From positions 1 through 45,491 of the IMG/VR virus record IMGVR_UViG_3300047089_000287: a stretch of DNA of 45,491 nucleotides; one strand, 5' to 3'. Shown in pieces: positions 23,087-30,057 of the stretch. The notes under the pieces are model-generated. The model saw only the letters and a list, made by a program, of their open reading frames with translations. It searched no databases and was not told where the DNA came from. This DNA is from a virus. A program made the position numbers and the translations under genes. Numbering within the stretch: the first letter of the stretch is position 1; the number at the start of each line of letters is the position of its first letter.

Positions 23087-23830
23087 TCAGACGGCGGCCT
23101 GGGCCGGGTTGCTCCGGGCGTAGTAATCCAGGGTGACCTGGGGCACGTGGGTCCAGGTGACCCCGGCTTCCAGCCACCGGTCCACCAGGTCCCAGTCGGC
23201 GGGACGGCCGGACGGCTGCCAGCTCGCGACCTCCAGCAGCCCGGCCCGGTGCACGATCAGCGACGTGTCGACCTGGCCGAACACGGGCCGGGGGCAGCCG
23301 ATCTCCCAGGTCTTGCCGATTTTCCCGTTCCGGCACAGCGCCCGGCTGTAGGCGAAGGACACGTCCTCGCGCCCGATCGCGTCCGCGAGCAGCCGCAGGT
23401 GCCCGGGGCGCCAGGCGTTGTCGTCGTCCAGGTAGGCGATCAGCTCCCCGGTGGCCAGCCGGGTCCCGGCAATCCTGGCCCAGATCCCCCGGTTCGGCGC
23501 GGGCCGGTGCTCCGGCAGGAATACCACCCCGGGCAGGCCGGCCAGGGCCGGGTCAGGACCGTCGCTGACGATGACGTGCTCCACCTCGCCGTCGTAGTCC
23601 TGCGCGAGCACGGACGGGATGCACCGGGTTAGCAGCAGCCGGGCGCGCTGCCAGGTGGGGGTGATGACGGAGACCTTCGGCCGCCGGGCCAGCACGGCTG
23701 CGGTGAGCGTGCGGACGGCTTTTGCAGCGACACGGAGCATATGCACGTGCACGAGAATGACCGCGCGGACGACGTGCGGGTGGGCGGCCATGGCGGCCAC
23801 GGCCGGGGCGGCATGCACCGCTACTGACAC
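23087..23830 (-). CDS. GT2-type glycosyltransferase inside the head module
   Basis: A 247-aa protein. About 50 N-terminal residues rich in Val, Ala and His (VRAVILVHVHMLRVAAKAVR) could form an amphipathic or membrane-contact helix. VSVITPTWQRARLLLTRCIP starts the GT-A domain, HVIVSDGPDP and ELIAYLDDDNAWRPGH carry the metal site, and a PADWDLVDRW block matches the ED region. It is a paralogue of the enzyme at 7557. GGAGG lies 6 nt before the GTG. Position between terminase and portal suggests a virion protein as acceptor. Confidence 0.83.
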   Translation of the reverse strand: MSVAVHAAPAVAAMAAHPHVVRAVILVHVHMLRVAAKAVRTLTAAVLARRPKVSVITPTWQRARLLLTRCIPSVLAQDYDGEVEHVIVSDGPDPALAGLPGVVFLPEHRPAPNRGIWARIAGTRLATGELIAYLDDDNAWRPGHLRLLADAIGREDVSFAYSRALCRNGKIGKTWEIGCPRPVFGQVDTSLIVHRAGLLEVASWQPSGRPADWDLVDRWLEAGVTWTHVPQVTLDYYARSNPAQAAV

Positions 23831-23948
23831 GAGTCCTCCAGGCCAGGGTTACCAGGTTTAACCCTGTCTCACTGCGACCGGAGGGATTAAGGGGAACCTG
23901 CCCTCGGGCAATCCCCACCTGGCGACCTCACGCCAAGAATACAGGATC

Positions 23949-24374
23949 TCAGCCGTCCAGCCAGGAATTGCGGACCACCTGGAGCGGTTCGCTCCTCACC
24001 TCGGCCGCCAGGAGATCCTGGTACTCGCCCGGGTGCCGGCGGGCCAGCCCGGCCATGGCCCGGAACTGGGGCGGCCACGCCCGGCCCTTGTCCGGGTCCG
24101 GCCAGGACTGGAGGGCTTCGCCCATGGCCACGCTCCCGGGCTTGCCCTGGATCAGCTTCGCCCCGTAGCCCATCTCAGCCTGGACCGACAGCGACCGGTG
24201 GCCCGGCACCCCGATCTGGTGCGGCGAGCCGAACGGCGTGACGTTGATTATGCCCTGCTCCATGGTGATCGCGATGTCTGCCACGTCGCCGGAGATGGCG
24301 AGCCCGGTATCCGGCCTGCTGCCCAGGTTTCCGACGTAGAGCAGCCAGCCCTGGCAAAAGCCGATCCGGGACAT
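23949..24374 (-). CDS. Hypothetical protein
   Basis: A 141-aa soluble protein beginning MSRIGFCQGWLLYVGN. The N-terminal two thirds look beta-rich with GDVADIAITMEQGIINVTPF. The C-terminal third is helical and charged. The ATG overlaps the stop of the membrane gene upstream (TGATG). No family is recognised. Confidence 0.6.
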   Translation of the reverse strand: MSRIGFCQGWLLYVGNLGSRPDTGLAISGDVADIAITMEQGIINVTPFGSPHQIGVPGHRSLSVQAEMGYGAKLIQGKPGSVAMGEALQSWPDPDKGRAWPPQFRAMAGLARRHPGEYQDLLAAEVRSEPLQVVRNSWLDG

Positions 24375-24664
24375 CAGCGGGCGGGTGGCGGCGCGGGCTC
24401 GGCCTTGACCTTGACCCGCTCCAGGATCTCGTCCTCAGTCAGGCCGAGGCCCTTCCAGTAGCCGTACCGGACGGAGAGCGCGCCGAGCACCAGGCCCCGG
24501 TGCCAGGCGAGCAGGGCCAGGAACACGGTCAGCCGCCAGGCCGTGCCGAGAATCCAGCCGAGGGCGACGAACAGCCAGAGGATCACGGTCGCGGCCACGC
24601 GGCCCGGACGGACAGACGCAGCCTGCTTGCGCAGTTCGGATACGGGAATCTCGGCAGTGGTCAT
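24374..24664 (-). CDS. Small two-helix membrane protein, leaderless
   Basis: A 96-aa protein starting MTTAEIPVSELRKQ. Two hydrophobic stretches (VILWLFVALGWILGTAW and LTVFLALLAWHRGLVLGAL) are followed by a charged helix (LTEDEILERVKVKAE) and a PAPPPAR tail. The start is set by TATCCT 7 nt upstream and no ribosome-binding site; the longer frame would run through this promoter. Function unknown. Confidence 0.6.
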   Translation of the reverse strand: MTTAEIPVSELRKQAASVRPGRVAATVILWLFVALGWILGTAWRLTVFLALLAWHRGLVLGALSVRYGYWKGLGLTEDEILERVKVKAEPAPPPAR

Positions 24665-24671
24665 GAATCTG

Positions 24672-24677
24672 AGGATA
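24672..24677 (-). promoter_or_regulatory. -10 box of leaderless promoter
   Basis: TATCCT, then a 7-nt spacer (CAGATTC), then the ATG at 24664. Confidence 0.45.
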
Positions 24678-25084
24678 GACCGTGGGGTAACCGGCCCGCC
24701 GCGACCTATGAGCGGATACAACCCGGGTGCGTCCTCCCGGCAGGTCCCGCCCGAAGGGCCGCCCACCTGTTACGAGCTGCGGCCGGATGCTGCGGGTGCC
24801 GGGAGGACGTTATCGCCTTCGCGAAAGGCCGGTCGACCGAGGCTCCAGGATAACGTGGCAGCCGGTGCCGGGATAACCCCCGGGATACGAACCCGGACGC
24901 CGCTCTGCTCGCGGGCAGCTTGCCGGGCTCGGCCGCTCTCCGGCGGCACCTGGCGCCATCCGGCCCCGGTTCGCATCCGCTTCGCTAGTCGTTACCTCGC
25001 GGTCTGCGCGCTGCACCCGGTCTCCCGGGCTCCTGCGCCTCACGTGCGTGCCCAGCACGGAAGTCACCCAGCCAGGACAGGCTA
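24678..25084. other. 407-nt region without a convincing gene
   Basis: The region lies between terminase and the membrane gene. A 68-codon minus-strand frame (24770-24976) has weak support: an ATG with only a distant GAGGTAAC. The stretch 24880-24895 looks like a tRNA T arm but no cloverleaf can be built around it. No clear terminator was found behind the terminase stop. Confidence 0.4.
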
Positions 25085-26836
25085 CTACGCGCCGGTCATC
25101 CAGTTCCCGCCCTGGCTGTGGCCCGGCCCGGCCACCGACCGCACCGGGTCGTAGTTCCGGCGCTTCTTGTCCAGCGCCCACAGGGCGTCGGTCGCGCTGG
25201 TGATGGGAGTGATGTCGGACTCGCTGTCGCGGCGGCTCCAGGCTTTGCCGCCGTCCCCGACGTCGCGGGTCTCGGCCGAGGCGACCGAGGCCCACAGGCC
25301 CGGGGCGTGCTCGCGGCCGAGGTGGATGAGCCCGCCGTTGCGGCCCTTGCGGACGGTGGTCACCATGAGGCTGAACGCGGCGGCCTCCTCCGCGCTGGTC
25401 ATCCAGGTGATGTCCAGGCCCGCCGCCGCCGCCTCGCCCGCCAGCCCGGACGCCGGGCCGTTCTTCGGCGCGATGATGGTCAGGGGCCGCCACCTGCGGC
25501 GCAGGTCGACCAGCTTGGGGATGACCCAGGCGGTGCCCTCGCGGGAGCAGCCGCGCGGGATCTCCACCACCGGGCGGGGCAGCTCCAGTGCCCGGCGGTC
25601 GCCGGGCCGCTCCCAGCACGCGGAGATCGTCGCGGAGATCATGTCCGGGTCGACGTCGAAGGCGAAGCACACAGGCCGGGTGGCGCCGCCGGGCTCGGGC
25701 ATGGCGCAGTTCTGCCAGTGCTCCTCGGACACCACGGCCCAGGCGGCGTCCTCGGACGGCCAGTCACCGACGCCCAGCACCTCGCGGTCGAAGGCCGTCA
25801 TCGACATCGCGGCCATTTCCTGGGCGACATGCTGGACGCTGATCCGGGTGCCGAGCGCGGGGTTGGCCCTGGCCCAGGAGCGCGGGTCGTCCCGGTCGTC
25901 GTGCCGGGTGCAGACGACGTACCGGTTGGTCTTCCGGCCGTTCACCTCGTCCCGGTGGCACATGTCGTTGTGCGGGGTGATCGACCACTCCGCGCCCATG
26001 ATCATGGGGTCCTTGCGGAGCACCCGGCGGCGGACGGCGCCGAGCTGGACGGAATCCTGGAGGCCCGCGCTGGCAGTGTAGATCACCTGCGGGTTGGCCA
26101 CGGCGGACAGGGTGGGCAGCGAGGCGCCCACCACCTCGTCGGACAGGATCATGGCCTCGTCGTAGACCACCAGGTCGGCGGTGAACGACCGGCCGGAGCC
26201 CCGGCTGCGGGCCAGGAACCGGAGGCGGGCGGCTACCTGACGGCGGATGCGGCGGCCCTCCGACCCGAAGATGAGGGTGGGGGCGGCCCGCAGCTCGATG
26301 GCCTCGTCACCGTGGGACGTGGTGACCGACTTGACCCGGCGGCGCAGGTCGTCGTAATTGACAACGACGTCCCTCACCCGGCGGAAATGCTCAGCCGCCG
26401 CCTTAAATTCATGGGCGGTATGGATTATCATCTTATCGCCAAGAATGAACATCCCGGCAAGTTCCCGCACCTCAAGCGCCTGGTTCTTGCCATTCTGGCG
26501 GCTCACCATAAGGTAATTCTCAAATGCCGCCCAGCGGCCGTCAGGTTTTACCCCGCATGACTCCGTTAGCCACCAGGACTGCCACTCGTCCAGGTCGTAG
26601 CCGTACTCGCCGGCCCATTCGAGCAGGTCGGCGGACTGGTAGTCGCCGCAGCCGGTGCCGGGGTAGCCGGGCTGGGCGCAGACCGGGCACTGCGGGTCCT
26701 TGACCCGGTGCCTCGGCGGGGACGTCCAGAACCGTGGCTGCTGGGTGCCGTAGAGCTTGCCGCCGCCGGGGGTCCCGCCCCGGACCACCGTGCCGTCCGG
26801 CAGCCAGACGTCGGGGACGACAGTGAGCTGGGTCAT
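25085..26836 (-). CDS. Terminase large subunit
   Basis: A 583-aa protein. The N-terminus holds a possible zinc knuckle (CPVCAQPGYPGTGC, residues 50-63). The ATPase has Walker A VSRQNGKNQ (111-119), the motor-like HTAHEFKAAAEHF segment and Walker B ADLVVYDEAM (220-229). The nuclease half carries FAFDVDPDMISATI and a C-terminal SATDALWAL. The enzyme cuts concatemeric DNA and pumps it through the portal. Residues 92-147, across Walker A, are coded by clearly more AT-rich codons than the rest. The ATG has only a weak ribosome-binding site. Confidence 0.93.
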   Translation of the reverse strand: MTQLTVVPDVWLPDGTVVRGGTPGGGKLYGTQQPRFWTSPPRHRVKDPQCPVCAQPGYPGTGCGDYQSADLLEWAGEYGYDLDEWQSWWLTESCGVKPDGRWAAFENYLMVSRQNGKNQALEVRELAGMFILGDKMIIHTAHEFKAAAEHFRRVRDVVVNYDDLRRRVKSVTTSHGDEAIELRAAPTLIFGSEGRRIRRQVAARLRFLARSRGSGRSFTADLVVYDEAMILSDEVVGASLPTLSAVANPQVIYTASAGLQDSVQLGAVRRRVLRKDPMIMGAEWSITPHNDMCHRDEVNGRKTNRYVVCTRHDDRDDPRSWARANPALGTRISVQHVAQEMAAMSMTAFDREVLGVGDWPSEDAAWAVVSEEHWQNCAMPEPGGATRPVCFAFDVDPDMISATISACWERPGDRRALELPRPVVEIPRGCSREGTAWVIPKLVDLRRRWRPLTIIAPKNGPASGLAGEAAAAGLDITWMTSAEEAAAFSLMVTTVRKGRNGGLIHLGREHAPGLWASVASAETRDVGDGGKAWSRRDSESDITPITSATDALWALDKKRRNYDPVRSVAGPGHSQGGNWMTGA

Positions 26837-26898
26837 GCCGGAGCCTGGGCCTTCCGCGCAGGGGGCCAGCCCGGCTCCGGTATGCCCGGCCTCGGGTG

Positions 26899-27138
26899 TT
26901 ACCTAAGAGTATTACCAGTCCCGGATGAGGACCCGGAGCGCGGCCAGATGACCAGCGCAAGTCCGGCCCGCAGCTCAGGTGCCCCGCCGAGATACCGCAG
27001 CCAGGCTGCCTCCGGCGCGGTGATCTCCCAGCACCCGTCCGGAAGCATCACGGCGGCCACCTCGTCACCGAATACCGAGCGGAACCTGGCCAGGACATCC
27101 GGGAAGACCTCGGGCCTGCGGCCGTGGACGCGGGGCAT
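26899..27138 (-). CDS. Hypothetical protein with repeat-derived 3' end
   Basis: A 79-aa protein starting MPRVHGRRPEVFPDVL. ITAPEAAWLRYLGGAPELRA forms a helix in the second half. The last 12 residues (SGSSSGTGNTLR) are coded by a 35-bp repeat shared with 27282-27316, but in a different frame from the one used there. The start overlaps the upstream stop (TAATG). No family is recognised. Confidence 0.55.
   Translation of the reverse strand: MPRVHGRRPEVFPDVLARFRSVFGDEVAAVMLPDGCWEITAPEAAWLRYLGGAPELRAGLALVIWPRSGSSSGTGNTLR
26913..26947. repeat. 35-bp direct repeat, copy 1
   Basis: It matches 27282-27316 at 34 of 35 positions. In the other frame it would encode LAALRVLIRDW followed by TAA, against LAAIRVLIRDW in the copy at 27282. 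Confidence 0.75.
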
Positions 27139-27323
27139 TACCCGGTCCCGTTGATGTGCCTGTCGAGGGCGTAGGCGACAGCCGGGCGGGGCGCGCGGAT
27201 CTCGCTGCCGCAGGCGCAGGTGAGGACAGCCCCGTCCGGCGGGACGAGCGTGATGGCGATTATGGCGTGCAGGTGCTCACCTACCAGTCCCGGATGAGGA
27301 CCCGGATCGCGGCCAGGTAGCAC
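27138..27323 (-). CDS. Small Cys-containing protein, start uncertain
   Basis: Up to 61 aa from a GTG at 27323; an ATG at 27344 is also in frame. The convincing part is the C-terminal 45 residues (LHAIIAITLVPPDGAVL, CACGSEIRAP, YALDRHING). No start codon lies between the upstream stop and that part, so the gene overlaps its neighbour or uses a rare start. The C-x-C may bind metal. No family is recognised. Confidence 0.5.
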   Translation of the reverse strand: MLPGRDPGPHPGLVGEHLHAIIAITLVPPDGAVLTCACGSEIRAPRPAVAYALDRHINGTG

Positions 27324-27430
27324 GGGAGGCGGCGCCGGCAGCACATCGCGTACGTGACCGGGTTGGACACCTGGGCAACCGGGTGGAGGCCGCCCGGCGG
27401 GTCGGCCCGGCCGCAGAACTCGCAGATCAT
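27281..27430 (-). CDS. Small Cys-rich protein
   Basis: A 49-aa product: MICEFCGRADPPGG, a middle VSNPVTYAMCC and a RRRLPCYLAAIRVLIRDW end. C-x2-C with a later CC and C suggests a zinc knuckle. The ATG overlaps the upstream stop (ATGA). The 3' end is repeated downstream at 26913. Confidence 0.6.
   Translation of the reverse strand: MICEFCGRADPPGGLHPVAQVSNPVTYAMCCRRRLPCYLAAIRVLIRDW
27282..27316. repeat. 35-bp direct repeat, copy 2
   Basis: This copy is the in-frame 3' end of the 49-aa zinc-type gene at 27281-27430. See copy 1 at 26913. Confidence 0.75.
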
Positions 27431-27693
27431 GACCCGGTGCCGGGCTGGATCTCGGTGCAGGCCCGGCACATGTGGCCCGGCTCGCCGCCGTGGCCGGGCG
27501 CCATCGAGCAGGTGTGCTCGCCCCAGGTATGCGTGCACCGCCTGCTCACCGCCCGCCGCTGCGCCAGGGCGAACTCCAGGTCGCGCAGGTCGTGCTCGGA
27601 CAGGCAGCCGAGCACCCACGGCGGGTGCCACGGCCGGGCGAGCACCAGGTCGTGCTCGCCGTCTACGATGCTGCCCCGGATCTCTATGTCCAT
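27427..27693 (-). CDS. Small protein with C-terminal Cys/His motif
   Basis: An 88-aa product (MDIEIRGSIVDGEHD). The N-terminal half is beta-rich with LARPWHPPWVLG. A helical part (LSEHDLRDLEFALAQRRAV) and CTHTWGEHTCSMAPGH...CRAC follow, a probable zinc site with four Cys and several His. The ATG at 27693 overlaps the upstream stop (TGATG). Confidence 0.6.
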   Translation of the reverse strand: MDIEIRGSIVDGEHDLVLARPWHPPWVLGCLSEHDLRDLEFALAQRRAVSRRCTHTWGEHTCSMAPGHGGEPGHMCRACTEIQPGTGS

Positions 27694-27875
27694 CAGCGGG
27701 ATTCCGGGGACAGCGCGGTGATGACGGCCTGGCGGCGTTCCTCGGTCGGGTGCCGCTCGTAGGCGCAGATCAGGCACCGGCTCTTATCGCCGGCCCCGGC
27801 CCCGATCAGGGCCGCCGTCTTGTCGTGGCCGAGAAGGTTGTGCGCGGTGGCGATGAACCAGGCGACGGAATCCAT
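27693..27875 (-). CDS. Small helical protein with C-x2-C
   Basis: A 60-aa product (MDSVAWFIATAHNLLGHD) with CLICAYER in the middle and a charged helix after it. Start and stop overlap neighbours by TGATG. No family is recognised; it is part of a run of small zinc-type proteins before terminase. Confidence 0.55.
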   Translation of the reverse strand: MDSVAWFIATAHNLLGHDKTAALIGAGAGDKSRCLICAYERHPTEERRQAVITALSPESR

Positions 27876-28132
27876 CAGCCGTTCCCGGATACCACGGGAA
27901 CCGGGGTCGCTGAGTCCGGCGGCTGGGCGTACGGCGGGGGCGGGGATGAGGGCACAGGCGGGGTCACCGTCCTGGTCACGGTCACGGCCGGCGCCGGGTG
28001 CGGGCTGCCGGCGGCCGTGGCGCTGCCCGTCATGAAGCCGATCCCGGTGCCGAAGGCGAGCGCGGCCAGGACGGCCAGCAGCGGGCTCCAGCGGCGGCGG
28101 CGGCGGCGCGCGTCCCGGGGGGTCGCGGCCAT
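27875..28132 (-). CDS. Membrane-anchored Pro-rich protein
   Basis: An 85-aa product. A very basic N-terminus (RDARRRRRRW) is followed by a membrane helix (LLAVLAALAFGTGIGFMTG). A Pro/Val/Thr-rich outer tail with PSSPPPPYAQPPDS follows. The layout resembles the surface proteins at 14868 and 32027. Function unknown. Confidence 0.6.
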   Translation of the reverse strand: MAATPRDARRRRRRWSPLLAVLAALAFGTGIGFMTGSATAAGSPHPAPAVTVTRTVTPPVPSSPPPPYAQPPDSATPVPVVSGNG

Positions 28133-28138
28133 CAGGGC

Positions 28139-28513
28139 CTAGCTCTCGGCGGTGTCAGCGGAGGCGGACAGCCGCCGTTCCCGGCGCTCGCGGAGGTCAT
28201 CGGTAGTGTCGCCCTTCCTGTCGCCCGGGGCCATCTCGCGCAGCACCATGAGGCCCTGCCGGATCTCGCGGGCGTGGGCGGCGGCGTCGCGGCCGGTGAC
28301 GAATCCCCGGTCGAGATCCTGGGCCAGGCCGACGATCCCGGCCGCGATGCCGCCCTCGCGCAGCTCCTCCGGCATCTTGCGGAGATCCGCGCGGACGCCC
28401 TTCTCCCGTGGCCCGGCCGGCGGGCGGCGGTTCCTGGCCGGGGCCGTGACCGGGGCCGGGTCCAGCCGGTCAAGTGCGGTCGGTTCCGGCTGCGGCTGGC
28501 TCTTGCGGGGCAT
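28139..28513 (-). CDS. Probable terminase small subunit
   Basis: A 124-aa protein. A basic Pro-rich N-terminus is followed by helices AGIVGLAQDLDRGF, DAAAHAREIRQGLMVLREM and DDLRERRERRLSA. This helix set and the charged C-terminus are what I know from small terminase subunits of actinophages, though the match is by pattern only. It lies upstream of the large subunit, separated by six small genes. GAGGAG lies 8 nt before the ATG. Its role would be recognising the packaging site. Confidence 0.5.
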   Translation of the reverse strand: MPRKSQPQPEPTALDRLDPAPVTAPARNRRPPAGPREKGVRADLRKMPEELREGGIAAGIVGLAQDLDRGFVTGRDAAAHAREIRQGLMVLREMAPGDRKGDTTDDLRERRERRLSASADTAES

Positions 28514-28583
28514 CGGGAGTCTCCTCGCTGGCCAGCTCCCACCCGGCCCTGGCGATCAGGTAGTCGCGGAGCTGGCCATCCAC
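28470..28583 (-). CDS. Small ORF overlapping the probable small terminase
   Basis: A 37-aa frame from a GTG at 28583 (MDGQLRDYLIARAGWELA), starting 4 nt after the upstream stop and running 44 nt into the 28513 gene. The first 20 residues look like a real helix. No clear ribosome-binding site; it may be translated by re-initiation. Confidence 0.4.
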   Translation of the reverse strand: MDGQLRDYLIARAGWELASEETPDAPQEPAAAGTDRT

Positions 28584-28587
28584 GAAC

Positions 28588-28875
28588 TTACCCCGCGTCC
28601 CTGTACCGGTCGATATCGTCAAGCCAGCCGGGCAGGCCGGGGTCGTCGCTGTCCACGACCTCGAACGGCTCCCCGACCGGCCCGGCCCGCACGCCCATGA
28701 GGACCGGCTGGCCGGCCAGCACCCGGAGCCGGTCGAGCAGGCCGAGCGGGGGCACGACGTCGGGGACGATGAGGTCAGCGCCGGCCAGGCCGGAGGCGAC
28801 CGGGATCCCGGTGCAGCCGCCGGCCATGCCGCTCGTGTACCCCCGGCAGCCGGGGCAGTGCCGTACGGTCGTCAT
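28588..28875 (-). CDS. Small Cys-containing hypothetical protein
   Basis: A 95-aa product: MTTVRHCPGCRGYTSGMAGGC at the N-terminus (one C-x2-C and a later Cys), a hydrophobic LIVPDVVPPLGLLDRLRV segment and an acidic end (DSDDPGLPGWLDDIDRYRD). GAGGAG lies 7 nt before the ATG. No family is recognised. Confidence 0.6.
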   Translation of the reverse strand: MTTVRHCPGCRGYTSGMAGGCTGIPVASGLAGADLIVPDVVPPLGLLDRLRVLAGQPVLMGVRAGPVGEPFEVVDSDDPGLPGWLDDIDRYRDAG

Positions 28876-28885
28876 CGGTGTCTCC

Positions 28886-29485
28886 TCACGCGGTCCGCTG
28901 GGTCAGCACGAGCCGTTCGAGTTCAGTCAGGTTCCACGTCGCCAGGACGGCCCACAGGTCACCCCGGATGTGCCGGATCAGGGCCGGGTCCTCCGGCGCG
29001 ATCCAGGTCCACGACTCCACTTCCCACAGGATGTGGCAGCGGCGCAGCCGTCCCGGCTTCGGCCGGTGCCTGGGCGGCACGATCGGCACCATGGCGGACC
29101 CGGCGCTCCACGTCTTCCGCGAGTTCCTGGCGGGCAGCTCGTCGCCGGCGAACGGGACCCGGACCGAGTGGGCGCCGACCAGGGCGCCCCGGTTGACCTG
29201 CCAGTCGTCGCGGTCCGCGAAGATCACGTCGTCCCCGGACCAGCGGGCGAAGCACTGCGTGGCGTCGGCCCGGATGACCGCCAGCCTCGGCAGGCTGTTG
29301 CCGTGGAACCCGCCCGAGGCGACAGTACGGGACAGGCTGATGACGGGCAGGCCCCGCGCAGCCGCCCGGTACCCGGCTGCGATGGCGTCGTCCTCGGCTG
29401 TCCGCTCCGCGTAGACCAGGCTGGCGTACTCGTCCAGCTTCTCCCGCGCCTCGTCCTGGTCGATCTCTATCGCGGCCAGGTCCAT
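28886..29485 (-). CDS. Hypothetical protein
   Basis: A 199-aa protein from the ATG at 29485 (MDLAAIEIDQDEAREKLDEY). The first 60 residues are helical with a VYAERTAEDDAIAAGYRAA segment. The rest is beta-rich with FARWSGDDVIFADRDDWQVN and CHILWEVESWTWIAPED. It has no membrane segment. The start overlaps the zinc-ribbon gene by 19 nt. No family is recognised, though DDVIF and DRDDW acidic patches might bind metal. Confidence 0.6.
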   Translation of the reverse strand: MDLAAIEIDQDEAREKLDEYASLVYAERTAEDDAIAAGYRAAARGLPVISLSRTVASGGFHGNSLPRLAVIRADATQCFARWSGDDVIFADRDDWQVNRGALVGAHSVRVPFAGDELPARNSRKTWSAGSAMVPIVPPRHRPKPGRLRRCHILWEVESWTWIAPEDPALIRHIRGDLWAVLATWNLTELERLVLTQRTA

Positions 29486-29802
29486 AACCGGGTTCCCCTT
29501 CCGAGGTCGATGTGCCCGGCGGCGAACTGCTCCAGCAGGGTGAGCGTGTGGCCGGGGCCGGGCTGGTCCGGAAGCTCGGCCAGCCCGCAGCCCTCGCAGA
29601 TCCAGCCGCCCCGGCCGTCCGACCGGATGGTGTCGTTCGGCATGATCTCGCCGCCGCAGCCAGGGCAGTACCCGTAGTGCGCCGCCTCGAACCACGGCCC
29701 GAACAGGGACGGGTCCGGCGGGATAAGGCCGGGCACGTCCGCGTTCCGGGGCCGGCAGTCAGCGCAGTCCCGGATCTCCATGAGGTGATCGCACTGAGGC
29801 AC
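29467..29802 (-). CDS. Zinc-ribbon protein, leaderless
   Basis: A 111-aa protein. The N-terminus has CDHLMEIRDCADC. The middle has YCPGCGGEIMPND and ICEGCG, together a four-Cys zinc ribbon. The C-terminus is Leu/Arg-rich. The GTG at 29802 is preferred because TATACT lies 7 nt upstream; an ATG at 29781 is also in frame. Nucleic-acid or protein binding is likely. It faces the plus-strand gene at 29863 across a 60-nt divergent promoter. Confidence 0.65.
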   Translation of the reverse strand: MPQCDHLMEIRDCADCRPRNADVPGLIPPDPSLFGPWFEAAHYGYCPGCGGEIMPNDTIRSDGRGGWICEGCGLAELPDQPGPGHTLTLLEQFAAGHIDLGRGTRLWTWPR

Positions 29803-29862
29803 GGAATCAAGTATAGGCACACGTTGTAATACTCTGTGAGTACTCCACTGCCAGGAGGAGCC
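29803..29862. promoter_or_regulatory. Divergent promoter region
   Basis: Leftward: TATACT at 29810-29815, 7 nt before the GTG at 29802. Rightward: TAATAC at 29827-29832 and AGGAGGAG before the ATG at 29863. An imperfect inverted repeat (ATACTC-TGT-GAGTAC, 29829-29843) lies between them and could be an operator for both. Confidence 0.45.
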
Positions 29863-30057
29863 ATGGCCGCACCGCGCCCTGTTGCCGTCGTATGGATGGA
29901 CGGCCGGGTGGAGGTCTACGACAACGCCGAAACCGGCCTGTCCAACGGCGTGCTGCATATCCACCAGCGCGCCGGGATCGGCAGCGCGGTCCAGGCTGAG
30001 CATCACATCCCGATCTGCAACGTCCGGGAGTACTACCCGGCCGACCAGGAGGACTGA
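29863..30057 (+). CDS. Small hypothetical protein
   Basis: A 64-aa product: MAAPRPVAVVWMDGRVEVYD, then VLHIHQRAGIGSAVQAEHHI and a NVREYYPADQED end. It is a compact beta-type fold with several His. A strong AGGAGGAG site lies 5 nt before the ATG. The stop overlaps the next start (TGATG). Confidence 0.65.
   Translation: MAAPRPVAVVWMDGRVEVYDNAETGLSNGVLHIHQRAGIGSAVQAEHHIPICNVREYYPADQED

Noticed and set aside
24860-24960. Possible minus-strand tRNA (T-arm-like CCGGG TTCGTAT CCCGG)
   Set aside because: The seven bases after the T arm (GGGTTAT) have no complementary 5' acceptor strand upstream, T-loop position 58 is not A, and no anticodon stem fits.
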